Assembly: GCA_900113425.1 (NCBI GenBank)
Contig: FOZF01000002.1
Coordinates: 420,106 to 484,105, forward strand
DNA length: 64,000 nt
Direction of reading: 5' to 3'
From: Stenotrophomonas maltophilia
GTDB taxonomy: Bacteria; Pseudomonadota; Gammaproteobacteria; Xanthomonadales; Xanthomonadaceae
A program made the position numbers and the translations under genes. Of the stretch, positions 35,537-44,224 are shown one piece after another. The notes under the pieces are model-generated. The model was not told where the DNA came from. It searched no databases and saw nothing but the letters and a program-made list of their open reading frames with translations. Numbering within the stretch: the first letter of the stretch is position 1; every line of letters begins with the position of its first letter.

Positions 35537-36394
35537 TTATTCAGGTGCCTTGAGCCAATCCAGGCGGGTGCTGGCGCCGGGTTCACCCAGGTGCTGGCGC
35601 AGCGCCGGCAGGGCCGGACCGACCGTCCGGTCGAACTGCCAGGGGGCATTGAGCACCAGCATGCCGCTGCCGTTGAGGCGCAGCGGTGAGTCGTCGGGGC
35701 GTACCAGGAACTCGATGGTCACTGCCGACTTGACCGGCAGGGCAGTGGCCTTGCGCAGGAAATGCAGGATCGTGCGGCGCTGCTTGATCGGGAACCACAC
35801 CGCGCAGGTGGCCTGCGGCCAGCGCGCCAGCGTCTCGGCCAGTGCTGCCAGGATGCGCTGGTACTCGGCGTCCTGGGCTTCGTAGGGCGGGTCGATCAGC
35901 ACCAGGCCGCGGCCGATCTTGCTGCCGTTGACCTTCGGTGGCAGCAGCGAGCGCAGCAGTGCATAGCCGTCGCCCGGGTGCACGCCGACCCGGCTGTCAT
36001 GGGCGAACAGGGCCTTGAGCGTGCCCACTTCGTCTTCCTGCAGCTCGCACACCGCCATCCTGTCCTGCGCGCGCATGGCCTGGGCGGTGAGCAGGGGCGA
36101 GCCGGGGTAGTTGGTCAGCGCGCCGACCGGATTGTCGGCCTGTACGGCCTTCAGGTAGCGCTCGACCACGTCCGGCAGCTTCGGCTGCGCCATCAGGCGC
36201 ATGACCCCGGATTCGGCCTCCAGCGTCTTGCGGCTCTCTTCGCTGGCCAGCAGATAGCGGCCTGCGCCGCCGTGGGTGTCCAGCACGAAGAACGGGCTGT
36301 CCTTGCGCTTGAAGCTGTCGATCAGGGCCAGCTGCACGATGTGCTTGAGGACATCGGCATGGTTGCCGGCGTGGAAGGCATGGCGGTAATTCAT
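35537..36394 (-). CDS. rlmJ: 23S rRNA (adenine-2030-N6) methyltransferase RlmJ
   Basis: 285 residues from ATG 36394 (MNYRHAFHAGNHADVLKH, a conserved RlmJ start); a longer in-frame extension into the divergent creB gene is not credible. SAM-binding motif I is in FFVLDTHGGAGRY; the methyl-transfer motif DPPY is in GLVLIDPPYEAQD. RlmJ methylates A2030 of 23S rRNA. It diverges from creB with 46 bp between starts, so their promoters must overlap. Confidence 0.95.
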   Translation of the reverse strand: MNYRHAFHAGNHADVLKHIVQLALIDSFKRKDSPFFVLDTHGGAGRYLLASEESRKTLEAESGVMRLMAQPKLPDVVERYLKAVQADNPVGALTNYPGSPLLTAQAMRAQDRMAVCELQEDEVGTLKALFAHDSRVGVHPGDGYALLRSLLPPKVNGSKIGRGLVLIDPPYEAQDAEYQRILAALAETLARWPQATCAVWFPIKQRRTILHFLRKATALPVKSAVTIEFLVRPDDSPLRLNGSGMLVLNAPWQFDRTVGPALPALRQHLGEPGASTRLDWLKAPE

Positions 36395-36440
36395 GCGGGC
36401 AGTGTACGGGGCGGCGGCCGCAGCGGCTATGCTGCGCGCC

Positions 36441-37148
36441 ATGACAGCTCCCGTTGCCCATGTCCTGGTGGTCGAGGACGAAGCCGCCATCGCCGAAACC
36501 GTGCTCTACGCGCTGCGCAGCGAGGGCTACCTGGCCAGCCACTGCCTGCTCGGCAGCGATGCCCTGCAGCGGCTGCGGGACGGTGGCATCGATGTGGTGG
36601 TGCTGGACGTGGGCCTGCCGGACCTGAGCGGCTTCGAGGTCTGCCGACGGCTGCGTGCGCTGCCCGGGCCGCAGGCGCAGCTGCCGGTGATCTTCCTGAC
36701 CGCCCGCAACGACGAGTTGGACCGGGTGCTCGGCCTGGAACTGGGCGCCGACGATTACATGGCCAAGCCGTTCTCGCCGCGCGAGCTGGTGGCGCGGGTG
36801 CGCGCGCGGCTGCGGCGGGCGGTGCCTGCTGCCAGGGACACCGACGCGGGCTGGCAGTCGCATGGCGTCTTCGCCATCGACCGCGAGGGGCGGCGCGTCC
36901 GCTTCCACGGCCAGCCACTGGACCTGACCCGCTACGAGTACGCACTGCTGGAAGCCCTGCTGCAACGCCCCGGGGCCATCCTCAGCCGCGCCCAGCTGAT
37001 GGACCGCGGCTGGGACAGCAGTGCCGACAGCGCCGACCGCACGGTCGATACGCACGTCAAGACTCTGCGTGCCAAGCTGCGCGCGGCCGGCGCCAGCACC
37101 GACCCGATCCGGACCCACCGTGGCCTGGGCTACGCCCTGGAGGTGTGA
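36441..37148 (+). CDS. creB: Response regulator CreB
   Basis: 235 residues from ATG 36441; an in-frame start at 36393 is less likely as it would overlap the rlmJ start. Receiver domain with acidic pair VEDE, phosphoacceptor Asp56 (VVVLDVGLPD), Thr and Lys (FLTARN, AKPFSPREL), and an OmpR-type winged helix (LDLTRYEYALLEALLQRP, with RTHRGLGYALEV). It is followed at four bases by creC and then creD, the conserved CreBCD order. It should bind cre tags (TTCAC-N6-TTCAC) after phosphorylation; such a tag lies in front of creD. Confidence 0.94.
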   Translation: MTAPVAHVLVVEDEAAIAETVLYALRSEGYLASHCLLGSDALQRLRDGGIDVVVLDVGLPDLSGFEVCRRLRALPGPQAQLPVIFLTARNDELDRVLGLELGADDYMAKPFSPRELVARVRARLRRAVPAARDTDAGWQSHGVFAIDREGRRVRFHGQPLDLTRYEYALLEALLQRPGAILSRAQLMDRGWDSSADSADRTVDTHVKTLRAKLRAAGASTDPIRTHRGLGYALEV

Positions 37149-37151
37149 GCG

Positions 37152-38612
37152 ATGCGTCTGGTGATGAAGCTGTTCCTGGGCTTCTTCCTGATCGTGGGCA
37201 TCGCCGCGTTCTTCGTCATGCGCGTGTTCGTCAACGAAGTGAAGCCGGGCGTCCGCCAGGCGATGGAATCGACCCTGGTCGATGCGGCCAACGTGCTGGC
37301 CGAGATGGCGGCGGCGGACGTCAAGGCAGGCACCATCAACAGTGGCAGTTTCACCCGCAACCTGGCCAAGGCGCGGCAGCGCGACCTGAAAGCGATGGTG
37401 TGGCGCTTTCCCAAGCGCGCCCTCGATTACCGGGTGACGATCACCGATGCGAAAGGCATCGTGATCTACGATTCGCTGGGCCGCGACGTCGGTCGTGACA
37501 ACTCGCGCTGGAACGATGTCTACCGCACTCTGCGCGGCGAGTACGGCGCCCGCTCCAGCCCGGAGACGCCGGGTGAGGAGGGCAACACCGTGATGCATGT
37601 GGCCGCGCCGGTGTACGACCCGGGCGATGGCCGCACCCTCATCGGCGTGCTCACCCTGGCCCAGCCCAACCGCAGCATCGATCCGTTCATTGCGGCCAGC
37701 CAGCGCGCCATCATCGAACGCGGCGCATGGCTGATCGGGCTCTCGGCGCTGGTCGGTGTGCTGGTGACGATGTGGTTGACCACCGGCCTGGGCCAGCTCA
37801 GCCGCTATGCGCGCGCGGTCACCGCCGGTGAGCCGGTGCCGCCGCCACGCCGCCGCCGCGATGAGATCGGTGATCTCGGCCAGGCACTGGAGACCATGCG
37901 GCGCAAACTCGAGGGCAAGGCCTACGTCGAGCAGTATGTGCAGTCGCTGACGCACGAAATGAAGAGTCCGCTGGCCGCGATACGCGGCGCCGCGGAGCTG
38001 CTGCAGGAACCGATGGCCGATGCCGACCGTGCGCACTTCGCGCGCAGCATCCTCGAGCAGCAGGAGCGGTTGACCGAAACCATCGACAAGCTGCTGGCGC
38101 TGGCCGAAGTGGAGCAGCATGGCTGGCTGCAGACCCGTGCTCCGATCGCGCTGCCGGACCTGCTGCAGCAGACCGTCGCAGCCGCGCAGGTGCGCGCGCA
38201 GGCGGCCGGTGTCGAGGTGCGTACCGACGCCGTGGCCGATCTGAGCGTGCAGGGCGATGCCTATCTGCTGCGGCAGGCGCTGAACAACCTGGTCGACAAC
38301 GCGGTTGCCTTCTCTCCATCGGGGACGGAGGTGGTGCTGCAGGCGCAGGTTGAGGACGGCGGCGTGCGCCTGCAGGTGGCCGATCGGGGTGCCGGCATCC
38401 CCGACTATGCCCGTGATCGCGTGTTCGAGCGCTTCTATTCGTTGGCCCGTCCCGGCAGTGGCCGCCGCAGCTCCGGCCTCGGGCTGCCGTTCGTGCAGGA
38501 AGTGGCGCGCCTGCACGATGGCCGTGTCCAGCTGCAGGCCCGCGACGGCGGCGGGACCGTGGCCAGCCTGTGGTTGCCGCTGGGCATGCCCGGCCCGCGC
38601 ACGCGGCGCTGA
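37152..38612 (+). CDS. creC: Sensor histidine kinase CreC
   Basis: 486 residues. Two membrane helices (about 7-27 and 190-210) flank a periplasmic domain with the CreC features RWNDVYRTLRGEYGARSS and NTVMHVAAPVYD. A HAMP region and the phosphoacceptor His268 (SLTHEMKSPLAAIRGAAELLQ) follow, then HATPase_c with LNNLVDNAVAFSP, ADRGAGIP and SSGLGLPFVQE. In Stenotrophomonas and Pseudomonas the CreBC system responds to cell-wall stress and induces creD. The gene starts four bases after creB and the cre tag begins two bases after its stop. Confidence 0.95.
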   Translation: MRLVMKLFLGFFLIVGIAAFFVMRVFVNEVKPGVRQAMESTLVDAANVLAEMAAADVKAGTINSGSFTRNLAKARQRDLKAMVWRFPKRALDYRVTITDAKGIVIYDSLGRDVGRDNSRWNDVYRTLRGEYGARSSPETPGEEGNTVMHVAAPVYDPGDGRTLIGVLTLAQPNRSIDPFIAASQRAIIERGAWLIGLSALVGVLVTMWLTTGLGQLSRYARAVTAGEPVPPPRRRRDEIGDLGQALETMRRKLEGKAYVEQYVQSLTHEMKSPLAAIRGAAELLQEPMADADRAHFARSILEQQERLTETIDKLLALAEVEQHGWLQTRAPIALPDLLQQTVAAAQVRAQAAGVEVRTDAVADLSVQGDAYLLRQALNNLVDNAVAFSPSGTEVVLQAQVEDGGVRLQVADRGAGIPDYARDRVFERFYSLARPGSGRRSSGLGLPFVQEVARLHDGRVQLQARDGGGTVASLWLPLGMPGPRTRR

Positions 38613-38613
38613 C

Positions 38614-38629
38614 TTCACATCCGCTTCAA
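38614..38629 (+). promoter_or_regulatory. cre tag (CreB binding site) before creD
   Basis: TTCAC-ATCCGC-TTCAA matches nine of ten specified bases of the CreB direct repeat TTCAC-N6-TTCAC. It starts two bases after the creC stop and lies 65 bp upstream of creD, where regulation of creD would act. Confidence 0.85.
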
Positions 38630-38693
38630 ACTCGCCACAAACCCCGCTCACCGCCACGGTCCATGCTGCAGCCCTCTCCAACGAGGATGGACC

Positions 38694-40013
38694 ATGAAAT
38701 CCCTGAAGATGCTGCTGCGGTTCGCCATTGTCGGCGGGCTGATCCTGCTGCTGATGATTCCGTTGATGATGATCCGCAGCGTGATCAACGAGCGCAGTCA
38801 ATACCGGGACGAAGCCTTCGCGCGGGTCGCTGACAGCCGCGCCGGCGCGCAGCAGCTGGTGGGACCGGTGCGGGTGGTGCCGTGGGTGGAGCGCCAGCAG
38901 GTGGACGTCGTCGATGCCAAGGGCAACAAGAAGACCGAGGTGCAGGTCAGCGAAGGTCACTGGCTGCAGATGCCGGCGTCGCTCGACGTTGGCGGCGAGA
39001 TGCTGCCCAGCCAGCGTGAGGTCGGGCTGTTCAAGGTGCCGGTGTACAGCTGGAACGGCCAGTTGAAGGCCTCCTTCGCGGCCGACGACTATCCGGTCAA
39101 GCCAGGCCGCACCTATGGCCAGCCCTATGTGGCGCTGGGGGTGTCCGACGCGCGTGGTCTGGTCGGCACGCCCAACCTGCGCGTGGATGGCCGCCAGGTG
39201 CGCCTGCTGCCGGGCGTCGGCGCCGCTGCGGAACTGGGGCGTGGCCTGCATGCGCCAGTGGCCGGTTTTGCCGCGGTGCAGGGCGGGCTGCTGGCAGCGA
39301 GCACGGTGGAGCTGGAACTGCGGCTGGACGGCAGTCGCATGCTGTCGGTCGTGCCGGTAGGCGATGACAACCGCATCGCACTGCGTTCGCGCTGGCCGCA
39401 TCCGTCCTTCGCCGGCGCCTTCCTGCCGAACGAACGCCGCGTCGATGCGCAGGGCTTCGACGCGCGCTGGGCGGTGTCCTCGCTGGCCTCCGACGCCCAG
39501 CGCCAGCTGCGCGGCGATGGCGAGGTGGCGTCGCAGGCGGTGAGCGTGTCGCTGGTTGATCCGGTCGACGCCTACACGCAGGCGGATCGCGCCTCCAAGT
39601 ACGGCGTGCTGTTCGTGCTGCTCACCTTCGTCGGCTTCATTCTGTTCGAGCTGATCAAATCGCTGCGCATCCACCCGCTGCAGTACCTGATGGTGGGTCT
39701 GGCACTGGCGATCTTCTTCCTGCTGCTGATCAGCCTGTCCGAGCACATCGCCTTCTGGAAGGCGTACCTGGTCTCGGCGGCGGCCTGCATCGGCCTGCAG
39801 GCGGTGTACCTGGCCAACGTGCTCGGTCACTGGAAGCGCGGTCTGGGCTTCGCCGCGCTGCTGACCGTGCTGTATGGCGCGCTTTACGGGCTGCTGGTCT
39901 CGGAGAACAACGCGCTGCTGATGGGCTCGCTGCTGCTGTTCGTGATCCTGGCGCTGGCGATGTGGGTGACCCGCCGCGTGGACTGGTATGCGCTGGGCGC
40001 GGAAGCAAAGTGA
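38694..40013 (+). CDS. creD: Inner-membrane protein CreD
   Basis: 439 residues, typical of CreD. A membrane helix (FAIVGGLILLLMIPLMMI, about 10-27) is followed by a large periplasmic domain (about 30-300) and five C-terminal helices (YGVLFVLLTFVGFILFELI, then YLMVGLALAIFFLLLISL and others). The signature IHPLQYLMVGLALAIFF is strongly conserved in CreD. Its function is poorly known; it is the main CreB target and is linked to envelope integrity and beta-lactam responses. Expression should be controlled by the cre tag just upstream. Confidence 0.96.
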   Translation: MKSLKMLLRFAIVGGLILLLMIPLMMIRSVINERSQYRDEAFARVADSRAGAQQLVGPVRVVPWVERQQVDVVDAKGNKKTEVQVSEGHWLQMPASLDVGGEMLPSQREVGLFKVPVYSWNGQLKASFAADDYPVKPGRTYGQPYVALGVSDARGLVGTPNLRVDGRQVRLLPGVGAAAELGRGLHAPVAGFAAVQGGLLAASTVELELRLDGSRMLSVVPVGDDNRIALRSRWPHPSFAGAFLPNERRVDAQGFDARWAVSSLASDAQRQLRGDGEVASQAVSVSLVDPVDAYTQADRASKYGVLFVLLTFVGFILFELIKSLRIHPLQYLMVGLALAIFFLLLISLSEHIAFWKAYLVSAAACIGLQAVYLANVLGHWKRGLGFAALLTVLYGALYGLLVSENNALLMGSLLLFVILALAMWVTRRVDWYALGAEAK

Positions 40014-40023
40014 GGAGAACGCG

Positions 40024-40434
40024 ATGGGGTGGCGCCAGGGATTGCGGCTGAGAGCCCAGCAGGGCATTCCGGCCCTGCTTGAAGTGGATGCATTGCTGCA
40101 GGCGCACGGCGTGCTGGCGGCCCTGCCGGGGGCACGGATCGCCCCCGGCCTGGTCCGCTTCCAGCTGGCGGCGGCCACCTGCGAAGGAGTGCTGGGGCAG
40201 GGGCTGGAGTGGCTGGACGGTGCACGGCAGGGACGGGGCGTGTTGGGTGGAAAGGTGCCGCGCTACCGGCCCTGGAAGGCCGGGCCGGGGGCGTTGGCCG
40301 AGATCGGCGTCGCCGGGCTGCCCGGCGACTGGCCCACGCATGCTGCGGTTTACGGCTGCAGCAGCATCGACCGGCGGCACTGGTTGCTGCTGCTGCCCAT
40401 GCGCGCCCAGTTGTGGCTGGGCTGGAGCGGATGA
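40024..40434 (+). CDS. Unknown protein in the creD operon
   Basis: 136 residues from ATG 40024, with AGGAG seven bases upstream and only ten bases after the creD stop, which supports a real, co-transcribed gene. I do not recognise a family. The sequence is rich in Leu, Ala, Gly and Arg (MGWRQGLRLRAQQGIPALLEVDALLQ), with a central FQLAAATCEGVLGQGLEW and a hydrophobic ending WLLLLPMRAQLWLGW. No signal peptide or lipobox is seen. Its position suggests a role in the CreD-linked envelope response, which is inference only. Confidence 0.7.
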   Translation: MGWRQGLRLRAQQGIPALLEVDALLQAHGVLAALPGARIAPGLVRFQLAAATCEGVLGQGLEWLDGARQGRGVLGGKVPRYRPWKAGPGALAEIGVAGLPGDWPTHAAVYGCSSIDRRHWLLLLPMRAQLWLGWSG

Positions 40435-40532
40435 GGCGTCTGCACCGCCCATGACCGATGGGACGGGGGCCGAGCGCCCCCGCTGGCTAGACTCGAGGGG
40501 TTGATGATCGAGCCGAAGGGCAGGGGTGGGAT

Positions 40533-42131
40533 GTGCTGAAGTGGGGTGTGCTGGCGGTTGCGCTGGCGATGAGCGGCAATGCAATGGCGCAGCAGCGCGA
40601 GCCGGTGGACCTGGACATGGTCAGCCGCATCCGCCAGGAGGCGTTCCATCGCTCGCAGGTGATGGACACCTTCAGCTATCTCACCGAACGCATCGGGCCG
40701 CGCCTGACCAACTCCCCGGCGATGGGGCGTGCCAACGCGTGGACCCGCAGCAAGTTCACCGAATGGAAACTGGACAACGTCCACGACGAAGCGTTCGACG
40801 ACTTCGGCCGTGGCTGGGAGTTCACGTCGGCCAGCGTGGAGATGCTCGGTGACCGCGTGATGCCGCTGCACGCACTCCCCAAGGCCTGGACGCCGGGCAC
40901 CCGCGGGCCGGTCGAGGGCGAGCTGGTACAGGTGGACATCAAGAAGCCGGAAGACATCGAGAAGTACCGCGGCAAGCTGCGCGGGAAGATCCTGCTGCTC
41001 GGCGAGGCGCGCGAGTACAAGCGGGGTACCGAGCCGGACTCGCATCGTCACGACGCCACCTCGCTGGAGGGGCTGCAGGAATTCACCCTGCCCAAGGACA
41101 AGGACGCCACCGCCGAGCGCGCCAAGCGGGTGAAGGAGTACCAGGAGCGGCAGGCGCTGGCGGCCAAGGTCAACGCCTTCTTCGTCGAGGAAGGCGCACT
41201 GGCCTCGATCAGCATCAGCAGCTGGGACAACGGCATCATCCGCGTGGCCGGTGGCGGCTCGCGCAAGGCCGGGGAATCGGTCGGCATTCCGGAGCTGGCG
41301 ATGATCGCCGAGCACTTCAATCCGCTGGTGCGTGCACTGGATGCCAAGCAGCCCGTGCGCCTGCGGGTGGACGTGAGCGCGCGTTTCACCGACGACAGCG
41401 ATCAGCCCGGCTACAACACGCTGGCGGAGATCCGTGGCAGCAGCAGACCGGATGAGGTGGTGATGATCGGCGCGCACCTCGATTCCTGGCACAGCGGCAC
41501 CGGCGCGGCCGACAACGCGGCCGGCGTGGCGGTGATGATGGAAGCCATGCGCATCCTCAAGGCCACCGGTGCCAAGCCCCGGCGCACCATCCGGGTGGCG
41601 CTGTGGAGCGGCGAGGAGCAGGGCCTGATCGGCTCGCAGGCCTACGTCGCCAAGCACTTCGGCCAGTTCCCGGAACCGGTGGACGCTGCGCAGAAGGCAT
41701 TGCCGGCCTCGCTGCGCGACCCCACCGGACCGCTGCGCAAGACCCGCGACTACAGCAAGTTCCAGGTCTACTTCAACATGGACAACGGCTCCGGCCGCTT
41801 CCGTGGCATCTACGCGCAGGAAAACCTGGCGGCGATGCCGATCTTCGAGGCCTGGCTCGCCCCGTTCCATGATGTCGGCGCCACCACGGTGGCGACCCGC
41901 AACACCGGCAGCACCGACCACATCAGCTTCGACCGCATCGGCCTGCCCGGCTTCCAGTTCATCCAGGACCGGCTGGATTACTTCACCAATGTCCACCACA
42001 GCCACCTGGACACCTGGGACCACGCCGAGCCCGAAGATCTGAAGCAGGCAGCGGCGATCGTCGCCTCCTTCGCCTACAACGCGGCGATGCGCGAGCAGTC
42101 GTTCCCGCGCAAGGCCGAGCCGCAGCCGTAA
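40533..42131 (+). CDS. M28 family zinc metallopeptidase, exported
   Basis: 532 residues from a GTG start (an out-of-frame ATG overlaps it). A signal peptide (WGVLAVALAMSGNAMAQ) precedes an M28 aminopeptidase with a PA-type insert. Zinc ligands can be followed: His and Asp in GAHLDSWHSGTGAADNAAGV, the catalytic and ligand glutamates in ALWSGEEQGLIGS, Asp in YFNMDNGSGR and His near NVHHSHLDTWD. Similar exported M28 enzymes remove N-terminal residues from peptides in the periplasm. The gene lies 98 bp past the unknown creD-linked gene, and a hairpin follows. Confidence 0.93.
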   Translation: MLKWGVLAVALAMSGNAMAQQREPVDLDMVSRIRQEAFHRSQVMDTFSYLTERIGPRLTNSPAMGRANAWTRSKFTEWKLDNVHDEAFDDFGRGWEFTSASVEMLGDRVMPLHALPKAWTPGTRGPVEGELVQVDIKKPEDIEKYRGKLRGKILLLGEAREYKRGTEPDSHRHDATSLEGLQEFTLPKDKDATAERAKRVKEYQERQALAAKVNAFFVEEGALASISISSWDNGIIRVAGGGSRKAGESVGIPELAMIAEHFNPLVRALDAKQPVRLRVDVSARFTDDSDQPGYNTLAEIRGSSRPDEVVMIGAHLDSWHSGTGAADNAAGVAVMMEAMRILKATGAKPRRTIRVALWSGEEQGLIGSQAYVAKHFGQFPEPVDAAQKALPASLRDPTGPLRKTRDYSKFQVYFNMDNGSGRFRGIYAQENLAAMPIFEAWLAPFHDVGATTVATRNTGSTDHISFDRIGLPGFQFIQDRLDYFTNVHHSHLDTWDHAEPEDLKQAAAIVASFAYNAAMREQSFPRKAEPQP

Positions 42132-42138
42132 CGGGAGC

Positions 42139-42167
42139 CGGAGGGGCGGACCCCGTCCGTCCCTCCG
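42139..42167 (+). terminator. Hairpin after the M28 peptidase
   Basis: A 13-bp stem (42139-42151 with 42155-42167, one G.U pair) with a three-base loop lies seven bases after the stop. It lacks a T-run, so termination is only probable. Confidence 0.5.
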
Positions 42168-42187
42168 TGCCGGCGCAGGGCTGGTGG

Positions 42188-42206
42188 TAAAATCGGGAAA
42201 TTCCCG
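42188..42206 (+). promoter_or_regulatory. Probable gltX promoter
   Basis: TAAAAT at 42188-42193 matches five of six bases of the -10 consensus. It is directly followed by CGGGAA-A-TTCCCG (42194-42206), a 6-bp perfect palindrome at the expected transcription start, 15 bp before the gltX start codon. No good -35 element is seen. Confidence 0.45.
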
Positions 42207-42221
42207 TTCCTCGAGCCCCAC

Positions 42222-43625
42222 ATGACCTGCCGCACCCGCTTCGCCCCCAGTCCTACCGGTTATCTGCATATCGGTGGCGCCCGCACCGCGCTGTACTGCT
42301 GGCTGGAGGCCCGCCACCGCGGCGGCGAGTTCGTGCTGCGCATCGAGGATACCGACCGTGAACGCAGTACCCAGGGGGCGATCGACGCCATCCTGGAGGC
42401 GATGGAGTGGCTGGGCCTGGACTACGACGAAGGCCCGATCTACCAGACCGACCGGGTGGCCCGTTACCGGGAGGTCGCCGAGCAGCTGATTGCCGATGGC
42501 AAGGCCTACTACGCCTATGAAACCCGGGAAGAGCTGGATGCGATGCGCGAAGCCGCCATGGCCAGGCAGGAAAAGCCGCGCTACAACGGTGCCGCGCGCG
42601 AGCTGGGCCTGCCGTACCGGGACGACCCGAACCGCGTCATCCGCTTCAAGAATCCGCTGCAGGGCACGGTAGTGTTCGATGACCTGATCAAGGGCCGGAT
42701 CGAGATCGCCAACAGCGAACTGGATGACATGGTCATCTTCCGTCCGGACGGCTATCCCACCTACAACTTCGCGGTGGTGGTGGATGACTGGGACATGGGC
42801 ATCACCGAGGTCATCCGCGGTGACGACCACATCAACAACACGCCGCGCCAGATCAACCTGTACGAAGGCATCGGTGCACCCGTGCCGAAGTTCGGCCACA
42901 TGCCGATGATCCTGGACGAGCAGGGCGCCAAGCTGTCCAAGCGCACCGGTGCCGCCGACGTGATGCAGTACCGGGATGCCGGCTACCTGCCGGACGCACT
43001 GTTGAGCTACCTGGCCCGCCTGGGCTGGTCGCATGGCGACCAGGAACTGTTCACCCGCCAGGAACTGATCGACCTGTTCGATGTGAAGGACTGCAACTCC
43101 AAGGCGTCGCGCCTGGACATGGCCAAGCTGGGCTGGGTCAACCAGCACTTCCTGAAGACCGGGGAGCCGGCCGACATCGTGCCGCACCTGGTCTACCAGC
43201 TGCAGAAGCTGGGCCTGGACGTGGCGGCGGGCCCGGCACCGGTGGACGTGGTGATCGCCCTGCGTGAACGTGTGCAGACCCTGAAGGAAATGGCCGAGAA
43301 GGCCGTGGTCTGGTACCAGCCGCTGAACGACTACGACGAAGCCGCAGTGGCCAAGCACTTCAAGGCCGGGGCCGAGGTCGCCCTGGGCAAGGCCCGTGAA
43401 CTGCTGGCGGCGCTGCCGGAATGGACGGCCGAAGCGGTCGGCACGGCCCTGCACGACACGGCCGCCGCGCTGGAGATCGGCATGGGCAAGGTCGCCCAGC
43501 CGCTGCGCGTGGCCATCACCGGTACCCAGGTCAGCCCTGACATTTCCCACACCGTGTACCTGGCCGGTCGTGAGCAGGCCTTGAAACGCATCGACGCGGC
43601 CATTACCAAGGTAGCAACGGTCTGA
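42222..43625 (+). CDS. gltX: Glutamyl-tRNA synthetase
   Basis: 467 residues. The class I HIGH motif lies in [17 protein letters not shown] and the KMSKS equivalent in [12 protein letters not shown]. The anticodon-binding half fills about 320-467. It charges tRNA-Glu, needed for translation and tetrapyrrole synthesis. The gene is followed 33 bp later by zur; this gltX-zur neighbourhood suggests co-transcription. Confidence 0.98.
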   Translation: MTCRTRFAPSPTGYLHIGGARTALYCWLEARHRGGEFVLRIEDTDRERSTQGAIDAILEAMEWLGLDYDEGPIYQTDRVARYREVAEQLIADGKAYYAYETREELDAMREAAMARQEKPRYNGAARELGLPYRDDPNRVIRFKNPLQGTVVFDDLIKGRIEIANSELDDMVIFRPDGYPTYNFAVVVDDWDMGITEVIRGDDHINNTPRQINLYEGIGAPVPKFGHMPMILDEQGAKLSKRTGAADVMQYRDAGYLPDALLSYLARLGWSHGDQELFTRQELIDLFDVKDCNSKASRLDMAKLGWVNQHFLKTGEPADIVPHLVYQLQKLGLDVAAGPAPVDVVIALRERVQTLKEMAEKAVVWYQPLNDYDEAAVAKHFKAGAEVALGKARELLAALPEWTAEAVGTALHDTAAALEIGMGKVAQPLRVAITGTQVSPDISHTVYLAGREQALKRIDAAITKVATV

Positions 43626-43658
43626 GGCATCCTTGCCAGGCCGAACCGGAGAACGCGC

Positions 43659-44150
43659 ATGCCCGCCAAGACTGCAACTGCCTGTACCGCCCCCCACCAC
43701 CACGTCCATGACGCATCGGATTTCGTGGCGGTGGTCGAGCGTGTCTCGCGCGAACGCGGGCTTCGCCTGACCCCCATCCGCGCCAACGTACTGAAGCTGA
43801 TCGCCGAAGCCGGCAAGCCGGTCAAGGCCTACGAGCTGCTGGAATGGGTGCGCAACGGCAAGGGCGTGGGCGCCGATGCCCCGCCCACCGTGTACCGCGC
43901 GCTGGACTTCCTGATGGCCAATGGCTTCGTGCACAAGCTGGAATCGGTGAATGCTTTCGTGGCCTGCCACCACCCCAGCAGTGCGGCGCATTCGGTGCCG
44001 TTCCTGATCTGCAACAGCTGCCACAGCGCGGTGGAACTGGAAGACCGCGAGATCGTCGGCCAGCTGGAGAAGCGGGCCAAGGAGCTTGGCTTCCAGCCAC
44101 AGGCGCAGACGCTGGAAGTGCACGGACTCTGCGCCCGCTGCGCGGGCTGA
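43659..44150 (+). CDS. zur: Zinc uptake regulator Zur (Fur family)
   Basis: 163 residues. The N-terminus is His-rich (APHHHVHD). The winged helix (about 25-100) contains RLTPIRANVLKLIAEAGKPV and PPTVYRALDFLMANGFVHKLES, the stretch that separates Zur from Fur. Zinc ligands follow: CHHPSSAAHSVPFLICNSC and a C-terminal LCARC pair. With zinc it represses uptake genes by binding GTTAT-N3-ATAAC-type sites. Matching overlapping sites occur between the znuD-like and MerC genes at 50.2 kb in this window. It follows gltX by 33 bp. Confidence 0.93.
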   Translation: MPAKTATACTAPHHHVHDASDFVAVVERVSRERGLRLTPIRANVLKLIAEAGKPVKAYELLEWVRNGKGVGADAPPTVYRALDFLMANGFVHKLESVNAFVACHHPSSAAHSVPFLICNSCHSAVELEDREIVGQLEKRAKELGFQPQAQTLEVHGLCARCAG

Positions 44151-44165
44151 GCGGCCGGTGGGAGT

Positions 44166-44207
44166 GGGGTCAGATCCCTTTTGCCTTGGCAAAAGGGATC
44201 TGACCCC
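44166..44207. repeat. Perfect 20-bp palindrome between zur and the efflux operon; dispersed element
   Basis: GGGGTCAGATCCCTTTTGCC (44166-44185) and its exact reverse complement (44188-44207) are separated by two bases. It sits between two converging genes and could terminate both, since T-runs occur inside the arms. A 17-bp part of the right arm recurs at 52441-52457 and a nine-base part of the left arm at 54516-54524, so it belongs to a dispersed repeat family. Confidence 0.85.
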
Positions 44208-44224
44208 GTTTCACGAGCTCGATC

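Noticed and set aside
35997..40178. 1393-residue open frame on the minus strand
   Set aside because: It runs antisense to part of rlmJ's own strand frame and across creB, creC and creD, has no family features, and is the usual by-product of high GC and low stop frequency.
43659..44150. Assignment of the Fur-family gene as Fur
   Set aside because: The PTVYRALDFL...GFVHKLES stretch and Cys arrangement fit Zur, as does the presence of Zur-type sites nearby.
40350..44192. 1280-residue open frame on the minus strand
   Set aside because: It is antisense to the M28 peptidase, gltX and zur, which have clear motifs; residues are a low-complexity mix typical of a reverse-frame shadow.
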